Position numbers and translations under genes: made by a program. Source: Phytomonospora sp040655735 (lineage in GTDB: Bacteria > Actinomycetota > Actinomycetes > Mycobacteriales > Micromonosporaceae). From it: a DNA stretch of 64,000 nt. The notes under the pieces are model-generated. The model had not been told where the DNA came from and did not search any database. It saw only the letters and a list, made by a program, of their open reading frames with translations. Of the stretch, positions 38,260 to 46,654 are shown piece after piece; the first letter of the stretch is position 1; every line of letters starts with the position of its first letter. The DNA lies in assembly GCF_040655735.1 (NCBI RefSeq), contig NZ_JBFAKK010000016.1:1-64000 (forward strand). Direction: 5' to 3'.

Positions 38260-39197
38260 ACGAGGTAGACCAGCTCGTCGACCGGGCCCGGAGCGGTGAC
38301 CACCGCGCCGTGGCCCGGCTCGTCACCATCGTCGAGAGCGGCGAGTCGGCCGCAGGCGGCGGCAGGGTCCGCGAGGTCGCCTCCGCGCTGGCCCCGCACG
38401 CGGGAAACGCGCAGGTCATCGGCCTGACCGGATCCCCGGGCGTCGGCAAGTCGACGACCACGACGGCGCTGGTCAGCGCCTACCGCAAGGAGGGCAAGCG
38501 GGTCGGCGTCCTGGCGATCGACCCGTCCAGCCCCTTCTCCGGCGGGGCCATCCTCGGCGACCGGGTCCGCATGCAGGAGCACGCGCTCGACCCGGGCGTC
38601 TACATCCGCTCGATGTCGTCCCGGGGCCACCTCGGCGGCCTCGCGGCGACCACCCCGCAAGCGGTCCGCGTCCTCGACGGTGTCGGCTTCGACGTGATCC
38701 TCGTCGAGACCGTGGGCGTCGGGCAGGCCGAGGTCGACATCGCCAGCCTCGCCGACACGACCCTGGTACTGCTCGCGCCGGGCATGGGCGACGGGATCCA
38801 GGCGGTCAAGGCCGGGATCCTGGAGATCGCCGACGTTTTCGTCATCAACAAGGCCGACCGCGACGGCGCCGACCACACCATGCGCGACATCCGCTCGATG
38901 ATGGCGCTGATCACCCGGGAGCCGCACGAGTGGCGGCAGCCGATCGTGAAGACGGTGGCGCACAAGGCCGAGGGCCTTGAGGAGCTGCTGGAGGCGATCG
39001 AGAAGCATCACTCGTGGCTGGGGGAGCACGGGGAGCTGCAACGCCGCAGGACGGCGCGGGCCTCGGCGGAGATCACGGCCATCGCGCTGGGATTGCTGCG
39101 CGCGAAGCTCGACGTGACCGAGGAACTGGCGGGATCCGTGGCGGCGGGCGAACTGGACCCGTACGCGGCGGCCGACCGGTTGCTGGGGGAGGGTTAG
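38256..39197 (+). CDS. meaB: MeaB-type GTPase chaperone of B12-dependent mutases
   Basis: 313 residues. G3E-family GTPase that loads and protects adenosylcobalamin on methylmalonyl- or isobutyryl-CoA mutase. P-loop GSPGVGKSTTT, the Asp switch region DPSSPFSGGAILGDRVRM, ETVGVGQAEVDI and the NKAD motif (VINKADRDG) are clear. The GTG start overlaps the thiolase stop. The mutase icmA lies 7 kb away. Confidence 0.96.
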   Translation: MNEVDQLVDRARSGDHRAVARLVTIVESGESAAGGGRVREVASALAPHAGNAQVIGLTGSPGVGKSTTTTALVSAYRKEGKRVGVLAIDPSSPFSGGAILGDRVRMQEHALDPGVYIRSMSSRGHLGGLAATTPQAVRVLDGVGFDVILVETVGVGQAEVDIASLADTTLVLLAPGMGDGIQAVKAGILEIADVFVINKADRDGADHTMRDIRSMMALITREPHEWRQPIVKTVAHKAEGLEELLEAIEKHHSWLGEHGELQRRRTARASAEITAIALGLLRAKLDVTEELAGSVAAGELDPYAAADRLLGEG

Positions 39198-39769
39198 CGG
39201 AGCTTGCTCGTGTCGAGCACGAAGTCAAAGGGGGCGGGCAGGGGGATCTTGTAGCCGAAGGGGAACGTCTTCAAGACCAGGTAGCGGTCACCCTTGGGTT
39301 CGCTGTGCAGCGTGATCGTTCGCGCCTTCCTGTCGATCATGAGGTAGAGCGGAATTCCCGCTCCCGCGTAACCGTGCCGCTTGGCATTGACATCGCGGTG
39401 CTGGGTTGACTTCGACGAGACTTCGGCGACGAGCAGCACGTGTTCCGGTGTGAACCATTCCTCGTCCTCGCCGTAGGCGTCGGCGGTGGTGACCGTCAAG
39501 TCCGGGACGACGTTTCCTCTTGGGGTGATCAGGCCGAGCCCGCCCATGATGTCGATGTCGTCGCAGTTGCGCGCGAACTGCGTCAGAACCTTGCTGACAT
39601 TCTGCTCATGGCCACCTAGTGCGGGCGGTGTCACGATGATCTCCCCGTCGATGAGCTCAACCCGGAACTTGTCCGGCGTGGGGAGCCAATGAAGGACCGC
39701 GAGCAGCTTTTCGTCCATCGACATGTCCGGCGGGAAGTCGGAAAGCTGAGGTATGCGGGGCAGCGCCAT
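39194..39769 (-). CDS. Uma2 family (DUF820) PD-(D/E)XK nuclease-fold protein
   Basis: 191 residues from the ATG at 39769; a further 27 residues upstream are open but lack a better start. The Uma2 core is VVPDLTVTT (Asp) followed by LLVAEVSSKST (E-x-S/K) and the closing ARTITLHSEP. This fold is expanded in actinomycetes, often near mobile or regulatory genes. The biochemical role is unknown. It is convergent with meaB, with a 4-bp overlap. Confidence 0.88.
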   Translation of the reverse strand: MALPRIPQLSDFPPDMSMDEKLLAVLHWLPTPDKFRVELIDGEIIVTPPALGGHEQNVSKVLTQFARNCDDIDIMGGLGLITPRGNVVPDLTVTTADAYGEDEEWFTPEHVLLVAEVSSKSTQHRDVNAKRHGYAGAGIPLYLMIDRKARTITLHSEPKGDRYLVLKTFPFGYKIPLPAPFDFVLDTSKLR

Positions 39770-39851
39770 AAGCACAGTGTGCCTCCTTCGTAGGCTCTCG
39801 GCGAAGATTACTCGATCATTTGTTCCCGTTACCGTGTGTGATGGTGTCATC

Positions 39852-40478
39852 TTATTGACACTCGGTGTGGCGTACCTCCTCGAAGCCCATCGCCTCCCCG
39901 TCGCTCAGCCTCGTCGACGCGCACCCCTCGAACCGCCACACCGCGTGCTCCCGCTCGCCCTCCCAGTCGTCGAGGTCCAGCGGCTCACGGCACACCACGT
40001 ACAACACGTTGTCGTGGACCTCGATGCGCCACACATCGTTCGGGTCTTCCCCTGCCGCGTCGATCCGTCCGTTCACCACATGATCGAAGGTCAGGTCCGC
40101 GAACTCCGCCGGGTACACCCACCCCTCCACCCTTACCCCCGACGCCACCGCGCCCGGCTGGAGAAAGTGCTGGATGAGGTAGCCCATCCACTCGGCGGCG
40201 TCGTAGAACTTCTCCGCCCCGTTCCACGCGATCCGCGTTCCGTCGGCGCTCGGTTCCCACTTGCACCATTGGCCGGGCTGCCCTTTGGGCGGCTTGCTGA
40301 ACTCGCGGATGTCGGGATCGTGCCCCTGACCGGCGTACCCGGTGCCGTCCACAAAGTACGGACCCTTCGTCCGGTCCATCCGTCGAGTCCTCGCGAAGCG
40401 CCTCAGAAAGGCGATCTCGCCCTCGTTCAGTGGCGGCGCGACCTCCACCGAACCGGCGAACTCGGTCTGATATCCCAT
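39852..40478 (-). CDS. hypothetical protein
   Basis: 208 residues from the ATG at 40478. Trp- and acid-rich soluble protein (YFVDGTGYAGQGHDPDIREF, WCKWEPSADGTRIAWNGAEKF, FYDAAEWMGYLIQHFL). No motif is recognised. The regular pattern of aromatic residues suggests a compact beta-rich domain of the kind seen in small immunity-type proteins; that is only an impression. It precedes Uma2 on the same strand (83-bp gap) and diverges from the FtsX operon. Confidence 0.75.
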   Translation of the reverse strand: MGYQTEFAGSVEVAPPLNEGEIAFLRRFARTRRMDRTKGPYFVDGTGYAGQGHDPDIREFSKPPKGQPGQWCKWEPSADGTRIAWNGAEKFYDAAEWMGYLIQHFLQPGAVASGVRVEGWVYPAEFADLTFDHVVNGRIDAAGEDPNDVWRIEVHDNVLYVVCREPLDLDDWEGEREHAVWRFEGCASTRLSDGEAMGFEEVRHTECQ

Positions 40479-40642
40479 GGCGGCAGGATGCCAGCCCGGT
40501 GCGACAGCCGACCTTGGGGCGTTTCGCACGCGTTGCCGTTCCACAACAAATCGGAAACACACGCGCCCATCGTGGCCCCGATGCCGGAATCTTGGGCTCT
40601 ACGACGATCGCCGACGGTCCCGAGGGCCAGAGAACGAGGTGC

Positions 40643-43600
40643 GTGTTGGGTGGGGTCACCGCATCCGGTATCCGGCATCGGCCCGGGCGATCGGTCGTCG
40701 TCTTGGCGCTGGCCGTCGTCGCCGTCGCCGCGGCGGTGCTCGCGCCGGCTTACACGGCCGCCGCGCAGCAGTCGATGCTCACCGACGGACTGCGCGCGCT
40801 GTCGCCGGTCTCGTCGGGCCTGAGCGTCGACGCGCAGGGCAGCGCCGGATCGTCCGCCTACGCCGCCGTCGACCAGGCGCGGGTCGCCGTCGACGCGTCC
40901 CTGGCGGCCTACCCGGGCCTCGACGACGTGCTGGGCCCGGCCGTCGCCGCCGTCGACACCGACGCGGGCGGGTCGGCGCGGATGCGCGGGGTGCCCGACG
41001 AGCCGTCGGTGCGCCTGGCCTACCGCGACGACGTGTGCGGGCACGTCGACATCGTCTCCGGGGCCTGCCCCGCCGCGCGCGGTGAGGTGCTGCTGTCGGA
41101 GCGCTCGGCTAACTGGCAGGGCGTCGAGGTCGGCGAGACCGTCACCGTGTCCAACGGGATGGCCGGTGAGCAGCGGATCGACCTCGTCGTCAGCGGCCTG
41201 TACGCCCCGCGCGCCGAACCCGATCGCTACTGGGGCCGTACCCGCTACTTCGACCAGGGCTTCGACGAGAAGGGCACGCCTCGCCTCGACGCCCTCTTCG
41301 TGTCCACCGACGACGACGTCCGCGCGATCGGCGGCCCGAAGGTCGCGCTGAACATGCGCTTCGAGTACCCCCTGCTCCCCGACCGGGTCCAGGTGTCCGA
41401 CGTGAAAGGGCTCGTCGCCGACCTCGCCGCCTGGGACACCGTCCTGGTCGTCGACGACCGGGAGCTGCTGACCGGGCTGCCCGGCACCTTCGACGCGATC
41501 GCCGCCGACACCGAGGCGATCGGCGAGTCGGTGCCGGTGGTGTCGATCCCGCTGATCCTGCTGTGCTGGTTCGTGCTGTTCATCGTGGTGGCCAACCTGT
41601 CGGCGGCCCGCGCGCCCGAGGTCGCGCTGGCCAAGCTGCGCGGCTACCACCGCTCGGCGACCATCTACTTCGGACTCGCCGAGGCCATGCTGCTGATCCT
41701 GCTGGCCGCGCCGATCGGGATCCTGCTGGGCCTGGGGCTGGTGGAGACGACCGCCGCCTTCGTTCTGGCCGACGGCACCCACACCGGCCTGTCCGGCGAA
41801 CTGTTCGGCTACGCGCTGGCGGCCCTGGCCGGAGCCGCGGTCGCCGCGACGCTCGGAGCGTGGCGCACGCTCTCGCTGCCGATCCTCGACCTGCTGCGGC
41901 GGGTGCCGCCCCGGCGGGGCTGGCGGGTCGGCATCGTCGACGGCGCCTTGGCCGCGGTCGGCGCGATCGCGCTGTACCAGGCGTACCAGGCCCGGTCGGA
42001 GGACGCCGACGGCTCCTCGACGATCGTGCTGCTCGCGCCCCCGCTGCTGGCGCTGCTGGTCGGCGTCGGCGCGGCCCGCCTGCTGGGCGCGCTGGCCCGC
42101 GCGCGGGTCGCCAGCTCCGGTGGCAGGGGGGCGGTCGTGGCATTGCTGACGTGGTCGCAGATCGCGCGCCGCCCGGCGATCCGGCAGGTGATCGTGCTGA
42201 TCACGGTGGCGGTGTCGCTGCTGTCCTTCGCGGCCGTCGCCTGGCAGATCGGCGATCGCAACCGCGAACTCGTCGCCGGCGACACCCTCGGTGCGCACCG
42301 GGTCTACGAGGTGACGGCGGCCAACCCATCGGCGCTGATCGAGGCGGTGAAGGGCATCGACCCCGACGGCGACTTCGCGATGGCCGTCGCGAGCACCGAC
42401 GTGCACTACGGCCAGGGCCTGGTGGGGCTCGTGGCGGTGCAGTCCGACCGGCTCGGCGAGGTCGCCATCTGGCGCGACCACGACGAAGCGTGGCTCGACG
42501 AGACCGCCGGCGCGCTCCACCCGCCGGGCCCCGACCCGCTCGTCGTGAGCGGCCCGCTGACCATCACCGCTGACGTGTCCAAACTGGACGCCAGCCGCCC
42601 GATGCGGCTCGTCGCCCGCCTCGCCGGCGTCGGCGAGCAGCCGCAGACGGTGCGCTTCGGTGAGCTGGAACCGGGTTCGGGCACCTACCGCGCGGAGCTT
42701 CCCGGCTGCGGCGGCGGCTGCCAGCTCATCGGACTCGGTGTCAGCCGCTTCCCGGGCACCTTCGACGACATCGACGTCGAGCTGAACATCGGCTCGATCC
42801 TCGACGGCGACAAGGATCTGTCGGACACGCTGACCAGCGGCGCGGCGTGGCGGCGCCCCTCCGACCTCACCGCCGACATCAGCATGCGGGTCTCGGCCAC
42901 GCCGGAGGGCCTGCGGCTGCTGGCCCGCTCCTCGGACCCGCGCGACCTGTTCGCCGAGCACGCCGCGATCCCCGCCGCGCTGCCGACGATCCTGTCGGGG
43001 GTCGCCCCCGCCGACGATCCGGACGCCGTCGACTTCAACTTCCCCGGCCTGCACGGACGCCCGCAGCCCTTCCACATCGTCGGCACGGACAAGATAGTGC
43101 CCAGCGGCGGCACCCGCGCGCTGCTGACCGACCTGTCCTACACGGCGATGCAGGCCGGTACGAGCATCGGCCTCGGCGGGTTCTCCACGGTCACCTACGA
43201 GGTCTGGGCCAACGCCGAGGCACCGGCCGACCTCGACGAACGGCTCGCCGCCGCCGGACTGCCCGTCGTGGACACCGGCGGGATCGACGAGCACCTCGAC
43301 GGCCTGGGCCGCAAGGCGCCCGCGCTCGCGCTGCGCCTGTACCTGCTGGCGGCGGGCGCGGCGGTGCTGCTGGCCGTCGGCACGGTCCTGCTCACCGCCC
43401 AGTCGGCCTCGACGGCGCGCGGCTACGAGGTCGCGGCGCTGCGGGTCGCCGGTGTGGGGAGAAAGGTGCTGAAGTCGAGCATCGCCAAGGAGTACTCGAT
43501 CGTGATCGGCGTACCGCTGCTCCTCGGGCTGGCGTCCGGTCTGGCCGGAGCGTGGCTGATGCTGCCGACGGTGCCGATGGTCAGCGCCGGCGGAGACGCG

Positions 43601-43747
43601 CTGCCGACCGTCTACGACGCGAGCGGCCCGTGGCCTCCCGCGGCGCTGGCGATCACTGTGCTCGGTTTCGCGGCCGCCGTCTGGTACGCCGTGGTCGCCT
43701 TGCGCCGCAACGGGCGCGCCGCCCGGCTGCGAGAGGGGGAGCAGTGA
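40643..43747 (+). CDS. FtsX-like ABC transporter permease
   Basis: 1034 residues from the GTG at 40643 (GAGG ahead). An N-terminal membrane helix is followed by a large external domain and a first FtsX four-helix core (about 295-400, with VALAKLRGYHRSATI). Paired helices and a second large external domain follow (about 560-860), and the C-terminal FtsX helices end with YEVAALRVAGVGRKVLKSSIAKEY. MacB/LolC-type permeases move lipids or peptides, or drive cell-wall remodelling, rather than classical substrates. It forms a three-gene operon with two ATPases through GTGA overlaps. The substrate is unknown. Confidence 0.9.
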   Translation: MLGGVTASGIRHRPGRSVVVLALAVVAVAAAVLAPAYTAAAQQSMLTDGLRALSPVSSGLSVDAQGSAGSSAYAAVDQARVAVDASLAAYPGLDDVLGPAVAAVDTDAGGSARMRGVPDEPSVRLAYRDDVCGHVDIVSGACPAARGEVLLSERSANWQGVEVGETVTVSNGMAGEQRIDLVVSGLYAPRAEPDRYWGRTRYFDQGFDEKGTPRLDALFVSTDDDVRAIGGPKVALNMRFEYPLLPDRVQVSDVKGLVADLAAWDTVLVVDDRELLTGLPGTFDAIAADTEAIGESVPVVSIPLILLCWFVLFIVVANLSAARAPEVALAKLRGYHRSATIYFGLAEAMLLILLAAPIGILLGLGLVETTAAFVLADGTHTGLSGELFGYALAALAGAAVAATLGAWRTLSLPILDLLRRVPPRRGWRVGIVDGALAAVGAIALYQAYQARSEDADGSSTIVLLAPPLLALLVGVGAARLLGALARARVASSGGRGAVVALLTWSQIARRPAIRQVIVLITVAVSLLSFAAVAWQIGDRNRELVAGDTLGAHRVYEVTAANPSALIEAVKGIDPDGDFAMAVASTDVHYGQGLVGLVAVQSDRLGEVAIWRDHDEAWLDETAGALHPPGPDPLVVSGPLTITADVSKLDASRPMRLVARLAGVGEQPQTVRFGELEPGSGTYRAELPGCGGGCQLIGLGVSRFPGTFDDIDVELNIGSILDGDKDLSDTLTSGAAWRRPSDLTADISMRVSATPEGLRLLARSSDPRDLFAEHAAIPAALPTILSGVAPADDPDAVDFNFPGLHGRPQPFHIVGTDKIVPSGGTRALLTDLSYTAMQAGTSIGLGGFSTVTYEVWANAEAPADLDERLAAAGLPVVDTGGIDEHLDGLGRKAPALALRLYLLAAGAAVLLAVGTVLLTAQSASTARGYEVAALRVAGVGRKVLKSSIAKEYSIVIGVPLLLGLASGLAGAWLMLPTVPMVSAGGDALPTVYDASGPWPPAALAITVLGFAAAVWYAVVALRRNGRAARLREGEQ

Positions 43748-44613
43748 CGACCGGCTTCAATCACCCCGCGATAGGCGTGACCTGCCGCGGACTGGTCTAC
43801 ATCTACCGGCTCGACGGCTACGACGTCGTCGCACTGTCCGGTGTGGACCTCGACGTGACACCCGGGGAGTCCGTCGCGCTCGTCGGACCGTCCGGATCGG
43901 GGAAGTCCACGCTGCTGTCGCTGATGGCCGGGTTGCTGCGCCCGGCCGCCGGGCGGCTCAGCGTCGGCGAACGCGACCTCGCCAAGGCCGGCGCGCTCGA
44001 ACTCCAGCGGATGCGCGCCGGCGACGTCGGCGTCGTGCTTCAGGGCGCCTCGCGCAACCTGCTGCCGTACCTCAACGCCGAGGACAACATCCGCTTCGCG
44101 CAGGGCGGGGTCCCGCGCGAGCACCGCGACGAGATGCCCTCCGCGCGCGAGCTGCTCGAACTCGTCGGCCTCGCCGGACGCGCGACCGCGACGAGCCTCC
44201 CGAAACGGCTCTCTCCCGGTGAACGGCAGCGCCTGGCCGTCGCGGTCGGCGCCGCCAACGGCGCCGGGCTGCTGCTCGCCGACGAGCCGACCTCGCAGCT
44301 CGACACCGCCTCCCGCGACGAGGTCCTCGGCGCTCTGGAGGCCGTGCACCGCACCGGCCGTACGGTCATCGTGGTCACCCACGACCCTGACGTGGGCGCC
44401 CGGATGGGCCGCACGGTCACCATCCGCGACGGCCGCGTCGGCGCCGAGGGCAGGCGCGGTGAGGACTATCTCGTCGTCGCCCGCGACGGTTCGGTGCACC
44501 TGCCGCCGGAGATCTTGCGTCTGCACCCTCCCGGAACGCTGATGCGCGCCGAGGCCGGGCCCGACGGAACCGTCCGGCTCATCCCCACGATCGGCACCGG
44601 GAGGCCAGAGTGA
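43744..44613 (+). CDS. ABC transporter ATPase (MacB/LolD type), partner of the FtsX permease
   Basis: 289 residues. Walker A GPSGSGKST, Q-loop VVLQGASRN, signature LSPGERQRL (a variant of LSGGQ), Walker B LLLADEPTSQLD and switch His VTHDPD. About 60 C-terminal residues (RDGSVHLPPEILRLHPPG) extend beyond the usual domain. GTGA overlap with both neighbours. Confidence 0.93.
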   Translation: MTTGFNHPAIGVTCRGLVYIYRLDGYDVVALSGVDLDVTPGESVALVGPSGSGKSTLLSLMAGLLRPAAGRLSVGERDLAKAGALELQRMRAGDVGVVLQGASRNLLPYLNAEDNIRFAQGGVPREHRDEMPSARELLELVGLAGRATATSLPKRLSPGERQRLAVAVGAANGAGLLLADEPTSQLDTASRDEVLGALEAVHRTGRTVIVVTHDPDVGARMGRTVTIRDGRVGAEGRRGEDYLVVARDGSVHLPPEILRLHPPGTLMRAEAGPDGTVRLIPTIGTGRPE

Positions 44614-45278
44614 GCACTGTGGACGAACTGGGTCCGTTGCTGGCCGAGGATCTGCGCGTCACCGTCGGCGAGCAGGTGATCCTCGACGGCGTCTCCCTGC
44701 TCGCCGAACCGGGCCGGGTCCTGGCCGTCACCGGTCCGTCCGGCGCGGGCAAGACGAGTCTCCTGTGGACGCTGACGGGGTTGATGCGGCCGGCGGGCGG
44801 GAGCGTCACCTTCGGCGGCGCGCCCCTCGGCGACCGGGATGCCGCCGTCGCCAAGGGGATCGTGCTGATCCCACAGGACAACGGAGTGGCCGCCAGCCTC
44901 ACCGCCTACGAGAACATCCAGGTCCCGCTGCTGGCCACGGGGGTCGCGCCCGACGACGCCGACGAGCGCACCGCCAACGCGCTCGACCGGCTCGACCTCA
45001 CCGGGCAGGCCGATCAGCTCGTCGAGGAGCTGTCCGGCGGGCAGCAGCAGCGCGTCGCGATCGCCCGCGGGATCGCCATGCGCGGTACGGTTCTGCTGGC
45101 CGACGAGATCACCAGCGAGCTCGACGCGGCCAACCGCGAGCGGGTTCTGGAGCTGCTGCACGCCGAGGCGTGGAGGGGCGCGGCGGTGGTCTTCGCCACG
45201 CACGATCCGGAGGCGGCCGCGTCCTGCGACCAACGACTGCACCTTGTGGACGGTACGGCCGAGTACATAGGACGGTGA
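44610..45278 (+). CDS. ABC transporter ATPase, second ATPase of the FtsX operon
   Basis: 222 residues. Walker A GPSGAGKTS, signature LSGGQQQRV, Walker B LLADEITSELD, switch His FATHDPE. Like the previous ATPase it is of the MacB/LolD group. A permease with two different ATPases suggests a heterodimeric motor on a single long permease chain. Overlaps the preceding stop as GTGA. Confidence 0.93.
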   Translation: MSTVDELGPLLAEDLRVTVGEQVILDGVSLLAEPGRVLAVTGPSGAGKTSLLWTLTGLMRPAGGSVTFGGAPLGDRDAAVAKGIVLIPQDNGVAASLTAYENIQVPLLATGVAPDDADERTANALDRLDLTGQADQLVEELSGGQQQRVAIARGIAMRGTVLLADEITSELDAANRERVLELLHAEAWRGAAVVFATHDPEAAASCDQRLHLVDGTAEYIGR

Positions 45279-45413
45279 CGCATAGCGTAGCCTCCTTACG
45301 ATTTCTGTCGCCTTTGCGACTGTGCGCACATGTTGACCTCCATGACCTGCGGCGTAAGGTCGGCAACGGCGGCAGTACTCACAGTTCACCCAGATCAGTG
45401 GTGGTGATCGCGG

Positions 45414-46283
45414 ATGATCAGTCCTTTGGTGCGACGCATGCGTCTAGGCATGGAGTTGCGCGCACTCCGGAAGAAGGCGGGGCTCACCCACGAGCAGCTG
45501 GCACGAAAGGTCGGACAGGCGCGCATGAAGTTCTCCAGACTGGAGAACGGGCGCATCCGGCCGGATGTCGGCGACATCATCAAGGTTCTCGACGCCTTCG
45601 AAGTCGACGGCGTCGAGTGGACGAAGCTCGTCGCCATCGCCAGGGACGCCGCCGATCAGGGCTGGTGGCACCGGATCGCCGAGCAGATGGGCACCAGGCA
45701 GGCGATGTACGCCGACCTGGAGGCCGGCGCCGCCACGATCCGGGCCTACGAGCAGAACTTCATCCCCGGCCTGCTCCAGATCCGCGCCTACCTTGAGTCC
45801 CGCGACGAGACGGCCGCCCAGCTGTCCGGCGGCAGCGGACCCAACCCGCTGGTGTGGGAGGGGCGCACGGGACGGCAGCGGATGCTGCAGCGACCCGGCG
45901 GCACGACCTACGAGGTGATCCTCGACGAGATCGTGCTGCGCAGGCTGTCGGCGCCCGCGCCCGTGATGGCCGAGCAGCTGGAACACATGCTGCGCACCAT
46001 GCGCGAGTCGGACCGCATAACAGTCCGCATTCTGCCCGTGGACGCCCACGTGCCCGGCTATTCGGTGCCCTGGTCGACCTACTCCATCTTCACTTACCCC
46101 GACCCCGAGGATCCCGTGGTGGCGGCGGTCGAGATGTCGGCCGTCGACGAGCTGCTCGCCGACCCCGAACACGTCAATCCGCTCGTCGCTCATTACGAAC
46201 GTCTCCGTGAGGCCTCGCTATCTACAAAGGACAGTGAGAAGCTGCTCAGTAGCACCGCGCAGCGGTTGACTGACAGGAGGTAA
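45414..46283 (+). CDS. XRE-family regulator, Scr1-like (HTH + DUF5753), second copy
   Basis: 289 residues. HTH at about 10-70 (LGMELRALRKKAGLTHEQLARKV, split by MKFSRLENGRIRP) and DUF5753 from about 90 (YEQNFIPGLLQIRAYLESRD, VILDEIVLRRLSAPAPVM, VRILPVDAHVPGYSVPWSTYSIFTYPDPEDP in segments). Same architecture as the 12737 gene but clearly diverged, so they are two independent modules. A DUF397 gene follows 3 bp after its stop. Confidence 0.92.
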   Translation: MISPLVRRMRLGMELRALRKKAGLTHEQLARKVGQARMKFSRLENGRIRPDVGDIIKVLDAFEVDGVEWTKLVAIARDAADQGWWHRIAEQMGTRQAMYADLEAGAATIRAYEQNFIPGLLQIRAYLESRDETAAQLSGGSGPNPLVWEGRTGRQRMLQRPGGTTYEVILDEIVLRRLSAPAPVMAEQLEHMLRTMRESDRITVRILPVDAHVPGYSVPWSTYSIFTYPDPEDPVVAAVEMSAVDELLADPEHVNPLVAHYERLREASLSTKDSEKLLSSTAQRLTDRR

Positions 46284-46286
46284 CAA

Positions 46287-46496
46287 GTGGGCGGCTATAG
46301 GTTCCTAACCTGGCGCAAAGCAGGCAAAAGCGGCCAGGGAAACGGCAACTGTGTCGAAGTGGCGCTCGCCGCACCGAATTCGGTGATTGGCGTGCGTGAC
46401 TCCAAGGACCGTGGTGGACCGGTCTTGGAGACGACCACTGAGACCTGGGCCGGGCTGCTCAACATGATCGATGGTGGGGACCTGGAGAGGCCGTAA
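46287..46496 (+). CDS. DUF397 small protein, second copy
   Basis: 69 residues with FLTWRKAGKSGQGNGNCVEV, VIGVRDSKDRGGPVLETTTETW and a short C-terminal helix. GTG start with AGGAGGT ahead. Partner of the preceding regulator; followed by a strong hairpin. Confidence 0.92.
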   Translation: MGGYRFLTWRKAGKSGQGNGNCVEVALAAPNSVIGVRDSKDRGGPVLETTTETWAGLLNMIDGGDLERP

Positions 46497-46517
46497 CCTC
46501 ACGGTTCGAGTCTCTTC

Positions 46518-46551
46518 GAAGCCGGCACCCCGTTCGCGGGGTGCCGGCTTC
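46518..46551 (+). terminator. strong hairpin terminator after the Scr1/DUF397 pair
   Basis: A 15-bp perfect stem (GAAGCCGGCACCCCG at 46518-46532 with its complement at 46537-46551) capped by the stable tetraloop TTCG. No T-tract follows, as is usual in high-GC actinomycetes. It separates the regulator module from icmA. Confidence 0.85.
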
Positions 46552-46654
46552 GTACGCGTGTGCGACGAGAGAAGATCACCCGCCGCGTTAGCGATCGTTA
46601 AGGTCGGCGACTTAGGATGGGCGGGGCAGTGCAGCCGTACCGGAAGGAACCCAC

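Noticed and set aside
46497..46532. tRNA-like string GGTTCGAGTC before the 46518 hairpin
   Set aside because: Flanking bases do not pair as a T-arm and no acceptor or anticodon arm can be drawn; the following stem is a terminator.
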